In this document: positions 1 through 8,220 of the stretch, piece after piece | Position numbering within the stretch: the first letter of the stretch is position 1 | Layout: each line of letters opens with the position of its first letter | From: JBDTME01 sp964583795 | GTDB taxonomy: Bacteria > Patescibacteriota > Microgenomatia > UBA1400 > PJMF01 | DNA length: 34,736 bases | Assembly (NCBI GenBank): GCA_964583795.1 | Contig: CAZOWX010000020.1 | Span: 1-34,736, forward strand | Reading direction: 5' to 3' | The notes under the pieces: generated by a model | The model's database searches: none | Told to the model about the DNA's origin: nothing | Seen by the model: the letters and a program-made list of their open reading frames with translations, nothing else | Program-made: the position numbers and the translations under genes

Positions 1-1530
1 TAACTGTACAAATTCACCACTGGTCAACTTCGCAAAATCGATTGTTTCTAACTTGGTGATCAAAAGAGCCTCAATTTCAACAGTAGGTACTTGTTCTAAT
101 AGTTTTTGAGGTAGACTCTTGCAGAGTAAAAATAGATCAGCCATCTGGATGTTCGGGTGTAAGAAGGCAAAACGAATAATTACCTGAACTTGTTCAAGAG
201 TGAGGTTATCTCTTTTTGCTGTCTCCGTAAGTTTTTCTAGAATGTTGTGAGAATTGGTACGCTCAATTTTTGCAAGAGAGCGAATAAACATGTCGGCAAT
301 TGCGACATTTTCAAAAGCCACAGGGTTACCTTCATGGCCAATTGCGTATGCCCAGTTCTGCTGTGCTAACAGAAAATACTTTTCTTTCGCTGTATTAAAC
401 TCTGAGTCAAAGCTTATGATCTGAGAATCTTTACTGTATGCAGCCCAAGCTCGTTCATTGTGTTCTTTGATCAAACTATTGATGTCTGTCTCAAGTTGTG
501 CTTTTTTGTCAGTGTTCGTCTCTTTTTTAAGTTGGTCCTGCAGTTGTGAAATTTTTATAGTGTACCCGTTGGATCGATCAAGATTTTTCCACGTTGTCTG
601 ATAAATTTGGTAACGCTGGAGTCGTTGAGATTCCCAAACTTGATCTTTTGCGATCTGTGTTTCGTAGAGTTCTCTGGCTGTTGTTGGAAACCGATCTGAA
701 GAAAAATTAGCCGTATTAAATGTTTCAAAGGTTCTTGAGAGTTGCTGATACCGTTGTTGAGCTACTTCCTCACTCACCGCTCCTCGATTGAATTCTTGAG
801 TCTCGGCGGTTCCGTCATTATATCGAAAACTAATTAGCGCAACTGGAAGAGCTTTTCCTGAAGTACTTTTTCCGAGCAAAAAAGCTTTGAGTAAGGCCGC
901 TGAGATGCTTTTTTCGAATTCACGGTAAGCGCTTAATTGTTCTTGAGTTTCTTGAGTTTCCTGGGTTTCATAAGCTTTCCACACTTGCGAAAATTGGGCG
1001 CTTCTTTCTTCAACTGTAGTTGTATCATGATGACGTTGTTTTCGTGTTCGTGCATCAAGCTCTTTAAGTTGGTCAAAAACCTTGCATTGAGTATTATACG
1101 TTTCAGCGCTTGGTCGAGTTATCTTTACTTGTTCGTAGAATGAATGAGTCGTTGGGATTCCTAAGTTACTCAAGGTTGCTTTTTGAGTCTCTTTTAGAGC
1201 GTCTGCAATCTTGGCTCTGGTGATGAGTGGCTCGTGGTCATATCTTTGTGCTTCTATAAGGATGTGATCCAAGGCACAGTCCATGACATACTCTCGAATG
1301 TCGTTAATTAGTTTTGGGGTAAGTGTCTCTCTAGATGAGATAATTTGGCGAAGTTCAGACTCTTTGGCTTTAGTGGCAAATTGTGGTTCAAAGATTGGTC
1401 TCTGGGGTTCGGAAGTCAAAGTGCTTGTATTTTCAGCAACGGCAACTTGAGGTTGAACACTGTCTGGTGAAGTATGATCCATCATATGTTCTGATTGTAC
1501 ATCATCTGGATGTCGTCGTTCAGGTGTCAC
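1..1530 (-). CDS. Unknown large helical protein, 3' end beyond the window
   Basis: An uninterrupted minus-strand frame of 510 codons runs from a GTG at 1530 down to base 1, still open there, so the C-terminus is missing. In-frame TAG lies upstream and no ATG occurs before residue 17, where two adjacent ATGs give an alternative start. GTG is preferred because a TATAAT box ends six bases before it. The protein is hydrophilic, rich in Glu, Gln, Lys and Thr, and has no signal peptide or membrane segment. An ETQ triplet is repeated three times near residue 195, and much of the middle looks alpha-helical or coiled-coil. I do not recognise a domain family. The next gene on this strand, trigger factor, starts 1.2 kb further upstream and has its own promoter-like box, so this gene appears to be transcribed alone. 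Confidence 0.8.
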   Translation of the reverse strand, partial: MTPERRHPDDVQSEHMMDHTSPDSVQPQVAVAENTSTLTSEPQRPIFEPQFATKAKESELRQIISSRETLTPKLINDIREYVMDCALDHILIEAQRYDHEPLITRAKIADALKETQKATLSNLGIPTTHSFYEQVKITRPSAETYNTQCKVFDQLKELDARTRKQRHHDTTTVEERSAQFSQVWKAYETQETQETQEQLSAYREFEKSISAALLKAFLLGKSTSGKALPVALISFRYNDGTAETQEFNRGAVSEEVAQQRYQQLSRTFETFNTANFSSDRFPTTARELYETQIAKDQVWESQRLQRYQIYQTTWKNLDRSNGYTIKISQLQDQLKKETNTDKKAQLETDINSLIKEHNERAWAAYSKDSQIISFDSEFNTAKEKYFLLAQQNWAYAIGHEGNPVAFENVAIADMFIRSLAKIERTNSHNILEKLTETAKRDNLTLEQVQVIIRFAFLHPNIQMADLFLLCKSLPQKLLEQVPTVEIEALLITKLETIDFAKLTSGEFVQL

Positions 1531-1536
1531 TCCCTC

Positions 1537-1565
1537 ATTATACGACTTTTCAGCGATTTCATCAA
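1537..1565 (-). promoter_or_regulatory. Promoter of the first gene, likely leaderless
   Basis: On the minus strand TTGATG (1565-1560) is followed after exactly 17 bases by a perfect TATAAT (1542-1537). The GTG start codon begins seven bases after the box, where transcription would be expected to start. This is the best sigma70-like promoter in the window and implies an mRNA with no 5' leader. Confidence 0.65.
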
Positions 1566-1711
1566 TATAGAAAATACTAGAGGCCTAAAATGGGGGTGAA
1601 AAAAACACTTCAGGAGTCAATACCATAGAATGACAGGAAAACGCTTGTAAAACCAGCACACTACTTAATTTCGGGATGAAAAATAGGAATGAGTGATGAT
1701 CGAAGCAATCG

Positions 1712-2710
1712 TTACTTCACGCTCAAGAGATACTCCAGCACTGCCTGGCGGCGGAGCATCGACTCTGCCTGGGCGCGCTGGGCTGGGGTAACGTTCTCTG
1801 GCTTGGGATAGCTAGTTTTGATCAGCTCCTCGAGTTTACTGTTCTCTACTTCGAGTTTTTGGTCAAGCACAATGGCATCCAAAATCAGCTCAAGCTGCCA
1901 ACTAGCCAAGGAACGGCTGGCATACTCTTGCTCTAAATCGCTTTGGGTTTTGCCCATGGATTTGAGGTAGCTTCCCATCTCGATGTTATACATCTGCATT
2001 TGACGCTCGAGTTGTTGCAGTTGACGCTGGATTTCTTGCTTGACGAGAAGTTCTGGGATAATTGGTTTGATCGCTTCTCGAAGTGCAACCAAGATTTTTT
2101 CTAAGCGCATGTCTTTGAGCTCTTGCTCTGTGGGAGCTTTTGTTTCTGGCTCTGAGTTCTCTGTCGCTTTTTTGTCGTCTTTTGCGGTCTTTTTCGCCGC
2201 TTTCTCACGCTCCTTTTCGGCAGCTTTTTGCTCTTCTTCAAAAGCTTTATTGGCTTTTTTAACCACTTCTTGGTACTTGCCCAACTTCACCTCAGGTTTT
2301 TCAGCGATGTGAGCGTGAAATTCCCAGTCTTTGCCCATTTCCATGCTGGTTGGGTGGATTTCAGGGTCACTAATTGGTTTGGCATCAGCTTTTTTGACTG
2401 CTTCAACGTATGCCTCTGGCAGCACCATCTCGGCTGCCTCTTGTAGTACTCGTTGTATTCCCACCATTTGCTCGACGATTTTTAACGGAGCGTGTCCTTT
2501 CCGAAAGCCGTCAGTCTTGACGTGCGGCTGGAACTTCTTGAGCACTTTTTGGTATGCTTGGTCAACTTTTTCCCACGGAACACTAAAGTTAATCTGTTTA
2601 TTTTCGGCTATCTCAGGATGACGCTGCTGTGGGGCATGTGTATGATCATGGGAGTGGTCATGATCGCTGTGGTTTTTGGTATCGGTTTTGGTGGTGTTTG
2701 TTTTTGCCAT
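1712..2710 (-). CDS. tig: Trigger factor-like chaperone lacking the PPIase domain
   Basis: Trigger factor binds the ribosome near the exit tunnel and shields nascent chains. Residues 33-150 match the N-terminal ribosome-binding domain, with the signature loop GFRKGHAP at 68-75. Residues 200-332 match the helical C-terminal chaperone arms. In the usual protein of about 430 residues an FKBP-type PPIase domain lies between them. Here that place holds only a charged Lys/Glu/Ala-rich linker (about 150-200), giving 332 residues. The first 31 residues form an unusual hydrophilic tail with eight histidines alternating with Asp and Ser (14-31), a possible metal-binding segment. PPIase-less trigger factors are tolerated in other systems because the domain is dispensable for chaperoning. 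The start has no Shine-Dalgarno but TAAAAT (2722-2717) lies six bases upstream. Confidence 0.85.
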   Translation of the reverse strand: MAKTNTTKTDTKNHSDHDHSHDHTHAPQQRHPEIAENKQINFSVPWEKVDQAYQKVLKKFQPHVKTDGFRKGHAPLKIVEQMVGIQRVLQEAAEMVLPEAYVEAVKKADAKPISDPEIHPTSMEMGKDWEFHAHIAEKPEVKLGKYQEVVKKANKAFEEEQKAAEKEREKAAKKTAKDDKKATENSEPETKAPTEQELKDMRLEKILVALREAIKPIIPELLVKQEIQRQLQQLERQMQMYNIEMGSYLKSMGKTQSDLEQEYASRSLASWQLELILDAIVLDQKLEVENSKLEELIKTSYPKPENVTPAQRAQAESMLRRQAVLEYLLSVK

Positions 2711-2716
2711 TGGGAG

Positions 2717-2722
2717 ATTTTA
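2717..2722 (-). promoter_or_regulatory. -10-like box at the trigger factor start
   Basis: TAAAAT on the minus strand is separated from the trigger factor ATG by six bases, the spacing expected for a leaderless transcript. No convincing -35 element was found, so this is weaker than the promoter at 1537-1565. Confidence 0.4.
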
Positions 2723-2868
2723 TCATATTCCCTCCTGATTGTCAGAGTCTTAAAACACCTATTCAACAGACTCTAAGAATCCCATAAATTTCTGCTAAAA
2801 TGATTGAATAACAGAGCCAAAGAAAGCCAAAGTACTTCGCCATTGGCGGCTCAGCCTTGCTTGAACGC

Positions 2869-2903
2869 AACTAATAACTAATAACTGATAACTGATAACT
2901 ACC
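2869..2903 (+). repeat. Tandem heptamer array (AACTNAT type), five units
   Basis: Two AACTAAT, two AACTGAT and one AACTACC follow each other without gaps and end one base before the start codon of the sugar nucleotidyltransferase. The array occupies the place where a leader or ribosome binding site would be. It is one of several seven-base arrays in the window with different unit sequences. Confidence 0.9.
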
Positions 2904-2904
2904 C

Positions 2905-4146
2905 ATGACCACCCGACCCACCGTCATCATCTTAGCTGCGGGAGAAAACTCTCGCTTTTTCCCATTCAATACTGTTCGCCATAAAGCCTCGTACGAGCTC
3001 AACGGTGAGCCACTGATCGTTAGGACGCTTCGCAGTCTTGAAGCACATCATTGCTATGACGTAGTGATTGTAGTTTCTGAAAAAGATTATGGGGGTAAAG
3101 GTCTGAGTGCTCAATTGCAAGAGTATGATTTATTCCTGAAAATTTCATTTGTATTGCAAGATCAAGCTCATGGCATGGGAGCGGCAATACTGTTGGCTGA
3201 AAAAGAGCTTGGGGATAGTTTTGTCGTTGTTTCTCCTCATACCATTGATGCTGGGGACATGATCGAAGAGCTGATGAAAAACTCTGGCGAAGATGGTGCG
3301 ATTACAGTCAGTCAAACTGACCGACCGTGGATGTATGGAGTGATTAAAAGTAAAGGAAAACGGATTACTGGTATTATTGAAAAACCGGAAAAAGGCAAAG
3401 AGCCATCGAACCTCAAAGCACGCTGTTGGTTGTTGTCACATAAGTTTCTCTCGGTGTTGCGTGATGTGCCTGCACAGCAGTACAGTTTTGAAGCCGCGTT
3501 AGATGTTTTTTTCAAGGAGCATGAAGTGTTTTTTGTACAGCGTCCTGATGCCTTACCCAGTTATAAGTATCCTTGGCATTTGTTCGAGTTTCAGCAAGTA
3601 TTGTTTGATCGCTTAAGTTCGTACACTGCTGATGATGCTCAAATAGCGCCAACGAGTGTGATCGATGACTCTCACGGTCCAGTGGTGATTGAGAGTGGGG
3701 CGAGTATTGGTCACGCTGCCAAGATTGTGGGGCCCTGTTATATCGGTCGACATGCTGTGATTGGTGATTACTCGTTTGTTCGAGGCAGTAGCATTGAACA
3801 AGATTGCACTGTTGGGGCAAACACAGAGGTGGTTCGGTCGATTTTGTTCCCACATGTCGATATTCACTTTGGGTATCTAGCTGACTCAATTGTTGCGTCA
3901 GGTGCCAAGATTGGGGCCGGGTTGATCACTGCAAATAAACGCCATGATCGAGAACATATTAAAGTGATTGTAAAAGGTGAAAAGATTGATGCTGGACGCA
4001 ATAATGTGGGAATTATGGTGGGTGAAAAAGCCAAAGTTGGTGTGCGAGTGACTACAATGCCTGGGATTGCGATTGGAGCTGGGGCGATTATTTACCCAGC
4101 GATGACGCTCTATGGGAATGTGGCACATGGCGAAGTGGCGAAATAG
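2905..4146 (+). CDS. GlmU-like sugar-1-phosphate nucleotidyltransferase with beta-helix domain
   Basis: This 413-residue protein has two parts. Residues 1-215 are a nucleotidyltransferase Rossmann-type domain opening with a degenerate nucleotide-binding loop (LAAGENSRFFPF, 10-21) in place of the usual GxGTR, and with Lys27 following. Residues 240-400 are a left-handed beta-helix with hexapeptide-type repeats of small and aliphatic residues, typical of GlmU and of archaeal-type bifunctional sugar nucleotidyltransferases. The likely role is making a UDP- or dTDP-activated sugar for cell-envelope glycans, but the sugar and the presence of acetyltransferase activity cannot be read from the sequence. 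The ATG follows a heptamer array directly, with no Shine-Dalgarno. It is divergent from trigger factor and is followed by a 196-base repeat-bearing gap, so it is probably transcribed alone. Confidence 0.8.
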   Translation: MTTRPTVIILAAGENSRFFPFNTVRHKASYELNGEPLIVRTLRSLEAHHCYDVVIVVSEKDYGGKGLSAQLQEYDLFLKISFVLQDQAHGMGAAILLAEKELGDSFVVVSPHTIDAGDMIEELMKNSGEDGAITVSQTDRPWMYGVIKSKGKRITGIIEKPEKGKEPSNLKARCWLLSHKFLSVLRDVPAQQYSFEAALDVFFKEHEVFFVQRPDALPSYKYPWHLFEFQQVLFDRLSSYTADDAQIAPTSVIDDSHGPVVIESGASIGHAAKIVGPCYIGRHAVIGDYSFVRGSSIEQDCTVGANTEVVRSILFPHVDIHFGYLADSIVASGAKIGAGLITANKRHDREHIKVIVKGEKIDAGRNNVGIMVGEKAKVGVRVTTMPGIAIGAGAIIYPAMTLYGNVAHGEVAK

Positions 4147-4300
4147 GGGTTAGGGTTTAGGCCTTCCTCCTCCGCTAAAGCTACGGCGGACGCAGTAGGG
4201 TTTAGGGAACGTTCGTCATCCTGGTGACCGCGTGCCTCGCTTTACTGCGTCCCCTAGTCTTGACGAAGGGGGAGCGGTGGAGCAAAGCCGGGATCCATTT
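4147..4300. repeat. Palindromic repeat remnants, including a solo half-element
   Basis: The gap contains a TAGGGTT-like short run after the stop codon, a hairpin with TCCGC (4171-4175) pairing with GCGGA (4186-4190), and a stretch 4215-4300 that starts GTCATCC and ends GGGATCCATTT. The last stretch has the same ends as the left arm of the inverted-repeat elements at 5995 and 11514 but no right arm, so it looks like a half copy. Confidence 0.6.
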
Positions 4301-4342
4301 CCTTAATTTCAATATAATAACTGGGGTGATTAATACTTAATT

Positions 4343-5455
4343 ATGCCGCAACAATTCTCATCTCTCAAAAAATTCCAAGCGCTCTACACTCCCCAAATCA
4401 TTCAAACTCTGAGTGATTTTTTTGAGAAGCAGTTAGAACTAGCCAAAGACAAAGATCGAGTTTTGGAAGATATGGTCGCTGTGCTGAAAGAATTTGTGTT
4501 GCGTGGAGGCAAACGATTGGGCCCGTTGATGGTCATTTTAGGATACCAATTGGCAAAACAACTCGCTGCATCTAAGCAGAAGGTTGACGGTGATATCGTT
4601 ACAGCCGCGTGTAGTGCTGAAACGCATCATCTGTATTTATTAAACCTTGATGATATGGCTGACCGAGATGTGTTGCGTCACGGTGGAAAAACCTTGGAAG
4701 AGTACTACAAGACAGAAGTATTTGCTGATTGGTCAGACAGTGATCATCACGGTCGGTCGTTTTCCTCAATTGCGGGGTCACTGCTCAACTCCTACACGTT
4801 TGAGATTTTGAATAGTTCTGGGTTTGAACCGAAACGGATTTTGAAAGCGATTAATGTGATTACTGAAATGCTGTTTACTGATACGGGTGTGGGTTGGCAG
4901 ATTCAGTATTATCAAAATAATGAGTCAGTGGAAACTGCGACTGAAGAGCGGTTTATGAAAGGGCTTGAGTACGTGACCAGTCGCTATAAATTTGTAGGGC
5001 CACTATTGATGGGTTTGGCACTCGCTTTGGATGAGAGTGATGTGCACTTTGATCAACTAAAGCGATTCTATCGTGATTTTGGTAGACATGTAGGTATTGC
5101 GTTCCAAATTCAAGATGACATTATTGGTGTGTTTGGCGATCCCAAAGAAACAGGTAAAGCGGTTGGAAATGATATTCGCGAGGGAAAGAAAACACTGCTG
5201 ATTCAACGTGCTTACCATCAAGGAAATGCAAAACAGAAACACGTCATAGCTCAAGCCCTCAACAATCCACTTTCTATAGCGCAATTGGAAAATGTCCAAA
5301 CGGTGATGAAAGAAACAGGCTCGCTTGCCTACTCACAGCAACTCGCAGAAGAGCATGTACAGCTGGCTATTGCATCGCTCAATGATTTGCCGGCGTGTGA
5401 AGAGGTTGAAGTGATGCGAGAGTTGGCGGAGTATATGGTAAAGAGAAAGGTATGA
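4343..5455 (+). CDS. Polyprenyl diphosphate synthase (trans-isoprenyl transferase)
   Basis: The enzyme condenses isopentenyl diphosphate with an allylic diphosphate to make linear polyprenyl diphosphates. The family hallmarks are present: GGKR at 55-58, the first aspartate-rich motif DDMAD at 103-107, and the second in QIQDDIIGVFGD at 255-266. The second motif resembles geranylgeranyl diphosphate synthases (DDxxGxFGD) rather than the DDxxD of FPP synthases. Length (370) is slightly above the usual 300-340. Product chain length cannot be assigned. A TATAAT at 4313-4318 lies 24 bases before the ATG with no clear -35. The stop overlaps the start of the following membrane protein by ATGA, implying translational coupling and possibly a shared membrane-related role. 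Confidence 0.9.
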   Translation: MPQQFSSLKKFQALYTPQIIQTLSDFFEKQLELAKDKDRVLEDMVAVLKEFVLRGGKRLGPLMVILGYQLAKQLAASKQKVDGDIVTAACSAETHHLYLLNLDDMADRDVLRHGGKTLEEYYKTEVFADWSDSDHHGRSFSSIAGSLLNSYTFEILNSSGFEPKRILKAINVITEMLFTDTGVGWQIQYYQNNESVETATEERFMKGLEYVTSRYKFVGPLLMGLALALDESDVHFDQLKRFYRDFGRHVGIAFQIQDDIIGVFGDPKETGKAVGNDIREGKKTLLIQRAYHQGNAKQKHVIAQALNNPLSIAQLENVQTVMKETGSLAYSQQLAEEHVQLAIASLNDLPACEEVEVMRELAEYMVKRKV

Positions 5456-5958
5456 AGAAATTAAAGTTAAGCGGTCATGATTTTGGGTTATTGTATGCGG
5501 TGACGTTTCTGGCATTATTTTTTTTGCTTCGACAAAAGGAAGTATTTTCTTTTCAAGAATTGTTTGGTGATCCGATGATCACATATGTACCAAGTGCTTT
5601 TGCAATGATTTTTACAACTTCAGTGGAAGTTGTTAAGTGGTTTTTCATGCCAATTTTTATTCCGTTGTTTGCTACGTTTTACCTTTGGAAATCAAAAAGT
5701 GGAGATGAGTTCGTTTTTTTGTACATGTTGATAGCACTATCTTCGATTGTGTTGTTTACACTCTTATATCGAGCAGCGTACTTTAATGTATGTGTATCAT
5801 ATGGTGGTTATGACATTGGTTGCGACACTGATCCGTTAGATGTCGAGTTCCTCTTCATTGCTGTCTTTATGATTAACCTTATTTTTACTTTTGTTACTTC
5901 ACTTATTTGGTTACCGATTTACCGTATGTTACGTAGAAGGAAAAAACATCAAAGATAG
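5452..5958 (+). CDS. Small membrane protein, four predicted spans
   Basis: The start overlaps the stop of the polyprenyl synthase (ATGA), so the two are co-transcribed and probably coupled in translation. The 168 residues contain hydrophobic stretches near 11-27, 58-80, 88-110 and 130-155, and a basic tail (RMLRRRKKHQR) that should be cytoplasmic. Two cysteines sit in the loop between the third and fourth spans, in a segment with several Asp residues. I do not recognise the family. The position after an isoprenoid gene hints at a role in lipid carrier or envelope biology, but this is only inference. Confidence 0.75.
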   Translation: MKKLKLSGHDFGLLYAVTFLALFFLLRQKEVFSFQELFGDPMITYVPSAFAMIFTTSVEVVKWFFMPIFIPLFATFYLWKSKSGDEFVFLYMLIALSSIVLFTLLYRAAYFNVCVSYGGYDIGCDTDPLDVEFLFIAVFMINLIFTFVTSLIWLPIYRMLRRRKKHQR

Positions 5959-5994
5959 TTTCAATTTATCGTAAGCAAATGCAAAATAAAAAGT

Positions 5995-6282
5995 GTCATC
6001 CTCGACCCGATGAATGAGCCCGGCTGAAAGCCGAGGGAAGCCATCGAGCATCGGGGATCCATTCTTGATGTCAGTTTGAAGTGAAGCCAACAACTGTAAG
6101 AAAATCGTTATTTGCTCGCTTTGTTATGGGAAAGAGTTCTGAATGATTACAATACTTGTAAAGAAATAGTAAAAACACCTAGACTGGATCGATCACACAA
6201 ATGGTTTTTTAATGGATCCCCGATGCTCGACTGAGCTCTCTTGGCCGCTGGCCAGGATTTCTCTGTCGGGTCGAGGATGACG
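5995..6282. mobile_element. Inverted-repeat (MITE-like) element, family A copy 1
   Basis: The 400-base gap between two genes is mostly this 288-base element. Its outer ends are a perfect 16-base inverted repeat (5995-6010 against 6266-6281) beginning GTCATCCTCGACC. Its arms also share a perfect 20-base inner inverted repeat (6044-6063 against 6211-6230) around CGGGGATCCATT. Between the arms is about 145 bases of unrelated AT-rich sequence with no coding potential. A second copy lies at 11514-11844. There is no transposase, so if mobile it depends on functions supplied elsewhere. Confidence 0.8.
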
Positions 6283-6361
6283 GGCGGGGTTTTGTTTCTC
6301 TGCCTGCTACTTTTATTTGAAGCATTAAAAGCGATTTGTAATATCGGATTCTAAGCAGTGG

Positions 6362-6697
6362 CTACTCTACTATTCCAAAGTAATACAACACTAAATCTTC
6401 GTTACTATCATTGATAATACTATGCGGTTCATTTGGTTCGATGGTAAATGAATCACCTTTGGTAACGCGATGCTCTTCTGCATTAACAATAAGCTTCCCA
6501 TCACCTTTTAAGACAAAGAAAATTTCATACATATCCTTATGCGAATGTTTTTCAACTACTTGTCCTAGTGAAATAGTGGCAATGGCACATTGAGTCAGGT
6601 GTGGGACTTCTCCATTTTTCAGTAATACTTGTTTCAAGAGATCTGATTTGTGTGACGTAGAAACTGGAATAACATTTGCGCTGTTAAGTAATTTCAT
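6362..6697 (-). CDS. Small single-domain cupin
   Basis: The 111-residue protein is a one-domain cupin barrel. Motif 1 is visible as GQVVEKHSHKDMYEIFFVLKG, giving metal ligands His51, His53 and Glu58, and motif 2 as GDSFTIEPNEPHSI with His92. Such proteins bind a metal and are sugar isomerases, dioxygenases or small-molecule sensors; the substrate is not predictable. A frame extension seven codons upstream to another ATG was rejected because the TATAAT box at 6709-6704 lies between the two and exactly six bases before the chosen ATG. It stands alone on the minus strand between a repeat element and an unknown gene. Confidence 0.85.
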   Translation of the reverse strand: MKLLNSANVIPVSTSHKSDLLKQVLLKNGEVPHLTQCAIATISLGQVVEKHSHKDMYEIFFVLKGDGKLIVNAEEHRVTKGDSFTIEPNEPHSIINDSNEDLVLYYFGIVE

Positions 6698-6703
6698 GAG
6701 TGT

Positions 6704-6709
6704 ATTATA
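6704..6709 (-). promoter_or_regulatory. -10 box of the cupin gene, leaderless spacing
   Basis: A perfect TATAAT on the minus strand is six bases from the cupin ATG. No TTGACA-like element was found at 16-18 bases, so recognition would rest on the -10 box. Confidence 0.5.
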
Positions 6710-6853
6710 CAAAAACACTCGTCATCGGAATGACGAAAGTATTCCTAATTTCCCATGCCATTGTTTCTGTCTCAAAGTGAATTTATCCTTCTGGCTAAGA
6801 ATGAAGTGAGTATCTGAGGTAAAAGAGTCTGTCAAAAACGATAGAAAGTTTTT

Positions 6854-7789
6854 TCACTCATAGCTAATGTCATATGTATCTGTTGTGTCCTCATTTTTTG
6901 GGAATTCTTTGTTCATGATTACTTTACGTATTTTGGCATGAGAATACTCATGTGCTGCATGCTCGTCCAGTAAAGAGAAAAGCAAATGCATGTATTGGTC
7001 CCTTGTTGTTACTGGAAGTCCACAAACGTCGGACCAGATTCTTCTAAACACCTCAGCGGGAGCTGTTTTTAGAAGCTCGATAAGAGCTTTCCTAGTTTCA
7101 GTTGCTTTGGGTGAATCCTCAAAATCAAGTTTAATGCAAGGAGTTCCTGTGAACGAATTAACCCTATCAAAGGCGATACGTCCAAACATAGTGACACTTG
7201 GCGTTTGTGGTCGTTGGAAATCTCGCATCATTAGGTAATTTCTTTGTATATTGGTAACCATACCATCTTGGATATGGTCTTCGTCAACGATGAGTACTCG
7301 TAACACTCCGTTATTGCGGTAATCTTCTTCTTTTTCCTTGCCTCCAAAGAAACCTTTCACCATAAAAACGTAAGGGTTGGTACAAACTTCAAGCCTAAGT
7401 TTCCAGTATTCTTTCCATGACATAGAATTGTATTTGTTTAATCCCTCAACAGAGTCCTCAGTTCTTCTTTGTACTTTGTAATCTTCTGGTGATGTTCTGA
7501 GTAGTTGGTCATCGGCTCTATTTAGCAGCTGGTTAAATTGATAAGCTTGATGTGCACTCGTTGCAACTCGAGTGACGTGTTTTTTTAATCGATCTATGAG
7601 TTCTTCAAGGCCAATCTCTTTGATTTCTGTTTGTGGAGCTATTTCTTCTGGTTGCTCAGCAACAGGTTCCCCCTTTAGTTCAGTTGCAGGAACAGTGCGA
7701 CTTGTGTTTAGGGAGTCTTCTGTTCGTACTCGAACTTTTGTTTTTTCTCGTCTTAGTCGTTCTCTATAACCTTCGATTTTATTGTCCAT
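6854..7789 (-). CDS. Unknown protein, 311 residues
   Basis: A complete frame with a strong ribosome binding site (GGAGG, four bases before the ATG). The first 60 residues are charged and look disordered (many Glu, Arg, Thr, Pro), followed by a helical region, a segment with alternating hydrophobic residues near 160-240 suggesting a beta-containing fold, and a helical end containing DEHAAHEYSH. No signal peptide or membrane span is present. I recognise no family. The His/Glu cluster near the C-terminus is too little to claim a metal site. It is separated from its neighbours by repeat-bearing gaps. Confidence 0.75.
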   Translation of the reverse strand: MDNKIEGYRERLRREKTKVRVRTEDSLNTSRTVPATELKGEPVAEQPEEIAPQTEIKEIGLEELIDRLKKHVTRVATSAHQAYQFNQLLNRADDQLLRTSPEDYKVQRRTEDSVEGLNKYNSMSWKEYWKLRLEVCTNPYVFMVKGFFGGKEKEEDYRNNGVLRVLIVDEDHIQDGMVTNIQRNYLMMRDFQRPQTPSVTMFGRIAFDRVNSFTGTPCIKLDFEDSPKATETRKALIELLKTAPAEVFRRIWSDVCGLPVTTRDQYMHLLFSLLDEHAAHEYSHAKIRKVIMNKEFPKNEDTTDTYDISYE

Positions 7790-7869
7790 AACTCCTCCAA
7801 GCTAACCGACTTATTTTATCACTTTGAACATTAGGGCAATAGATCCTGTTATTTTGGGGTAATTACTCA

Positions 7870-8126
7870 CAGATCCTGAAACCCTTTTCTTGGACTTTGT
7901 AAATTCAGCCTGCCTTTCCGGTAGGCAGGGATGACGGAGTTGTTTGGATGATGAAGATGTTTTTGGCTTTCGATATTTATAGGCAATCTCACAACAACGC
8001 AACTACCAAACCACCCAACGACTACCTTTTGTAACAGGGGAAACTTTGGAATCTGAATGCCGAACTAAGCAACGAATTAACCACTCACTACTTTGACTTT
8101 AGATCCCGAATCGAATTCGGGATGAC
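7870..8126. repeat. Dispersed repeat, family C copy 1, with hairpin ends
   Basis: The 427-base gap downstream of lon is filled by this repeat. After a hairpin-like left end (CCTGCC...GGCAGGGATGAC, ending 7935) comes a stretch with GCTTTCGATATT, a run of CAAC triplets, CTTTTGTAACAG, GAATGCC and GACTTTAGATCCCGAAT, closing with the palindrome CCCGAATCGAATTCGGG and GATGAC. The same order of blocks occurs at 17439-17647 and 17641-17875. No coding potential is visible. Confidence 0.75.
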
Positions 8127-8185
8127 AGGCATTTCCCTGACATTAATTCTTTTGCTGGCAAACTAACGTTTGGTTACAAACGACT

Positions 8186-8220
8186 TTCCTACTCCCTACT
8201 CCCCAAACCCTATTCCCTAT
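8186..8220 (-). repeat. Heptamer array across the lon stop codon, five units
   Basis: Read on the plus strand the units are TTCCTAC, TCCCTAC, TCCCCAA, ACCCTAT and TCCCTAT. The last unit contains the lon stop codon, so the array starts inside the end of the gene and runs into its 3' flank. Confidence 0.8.
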
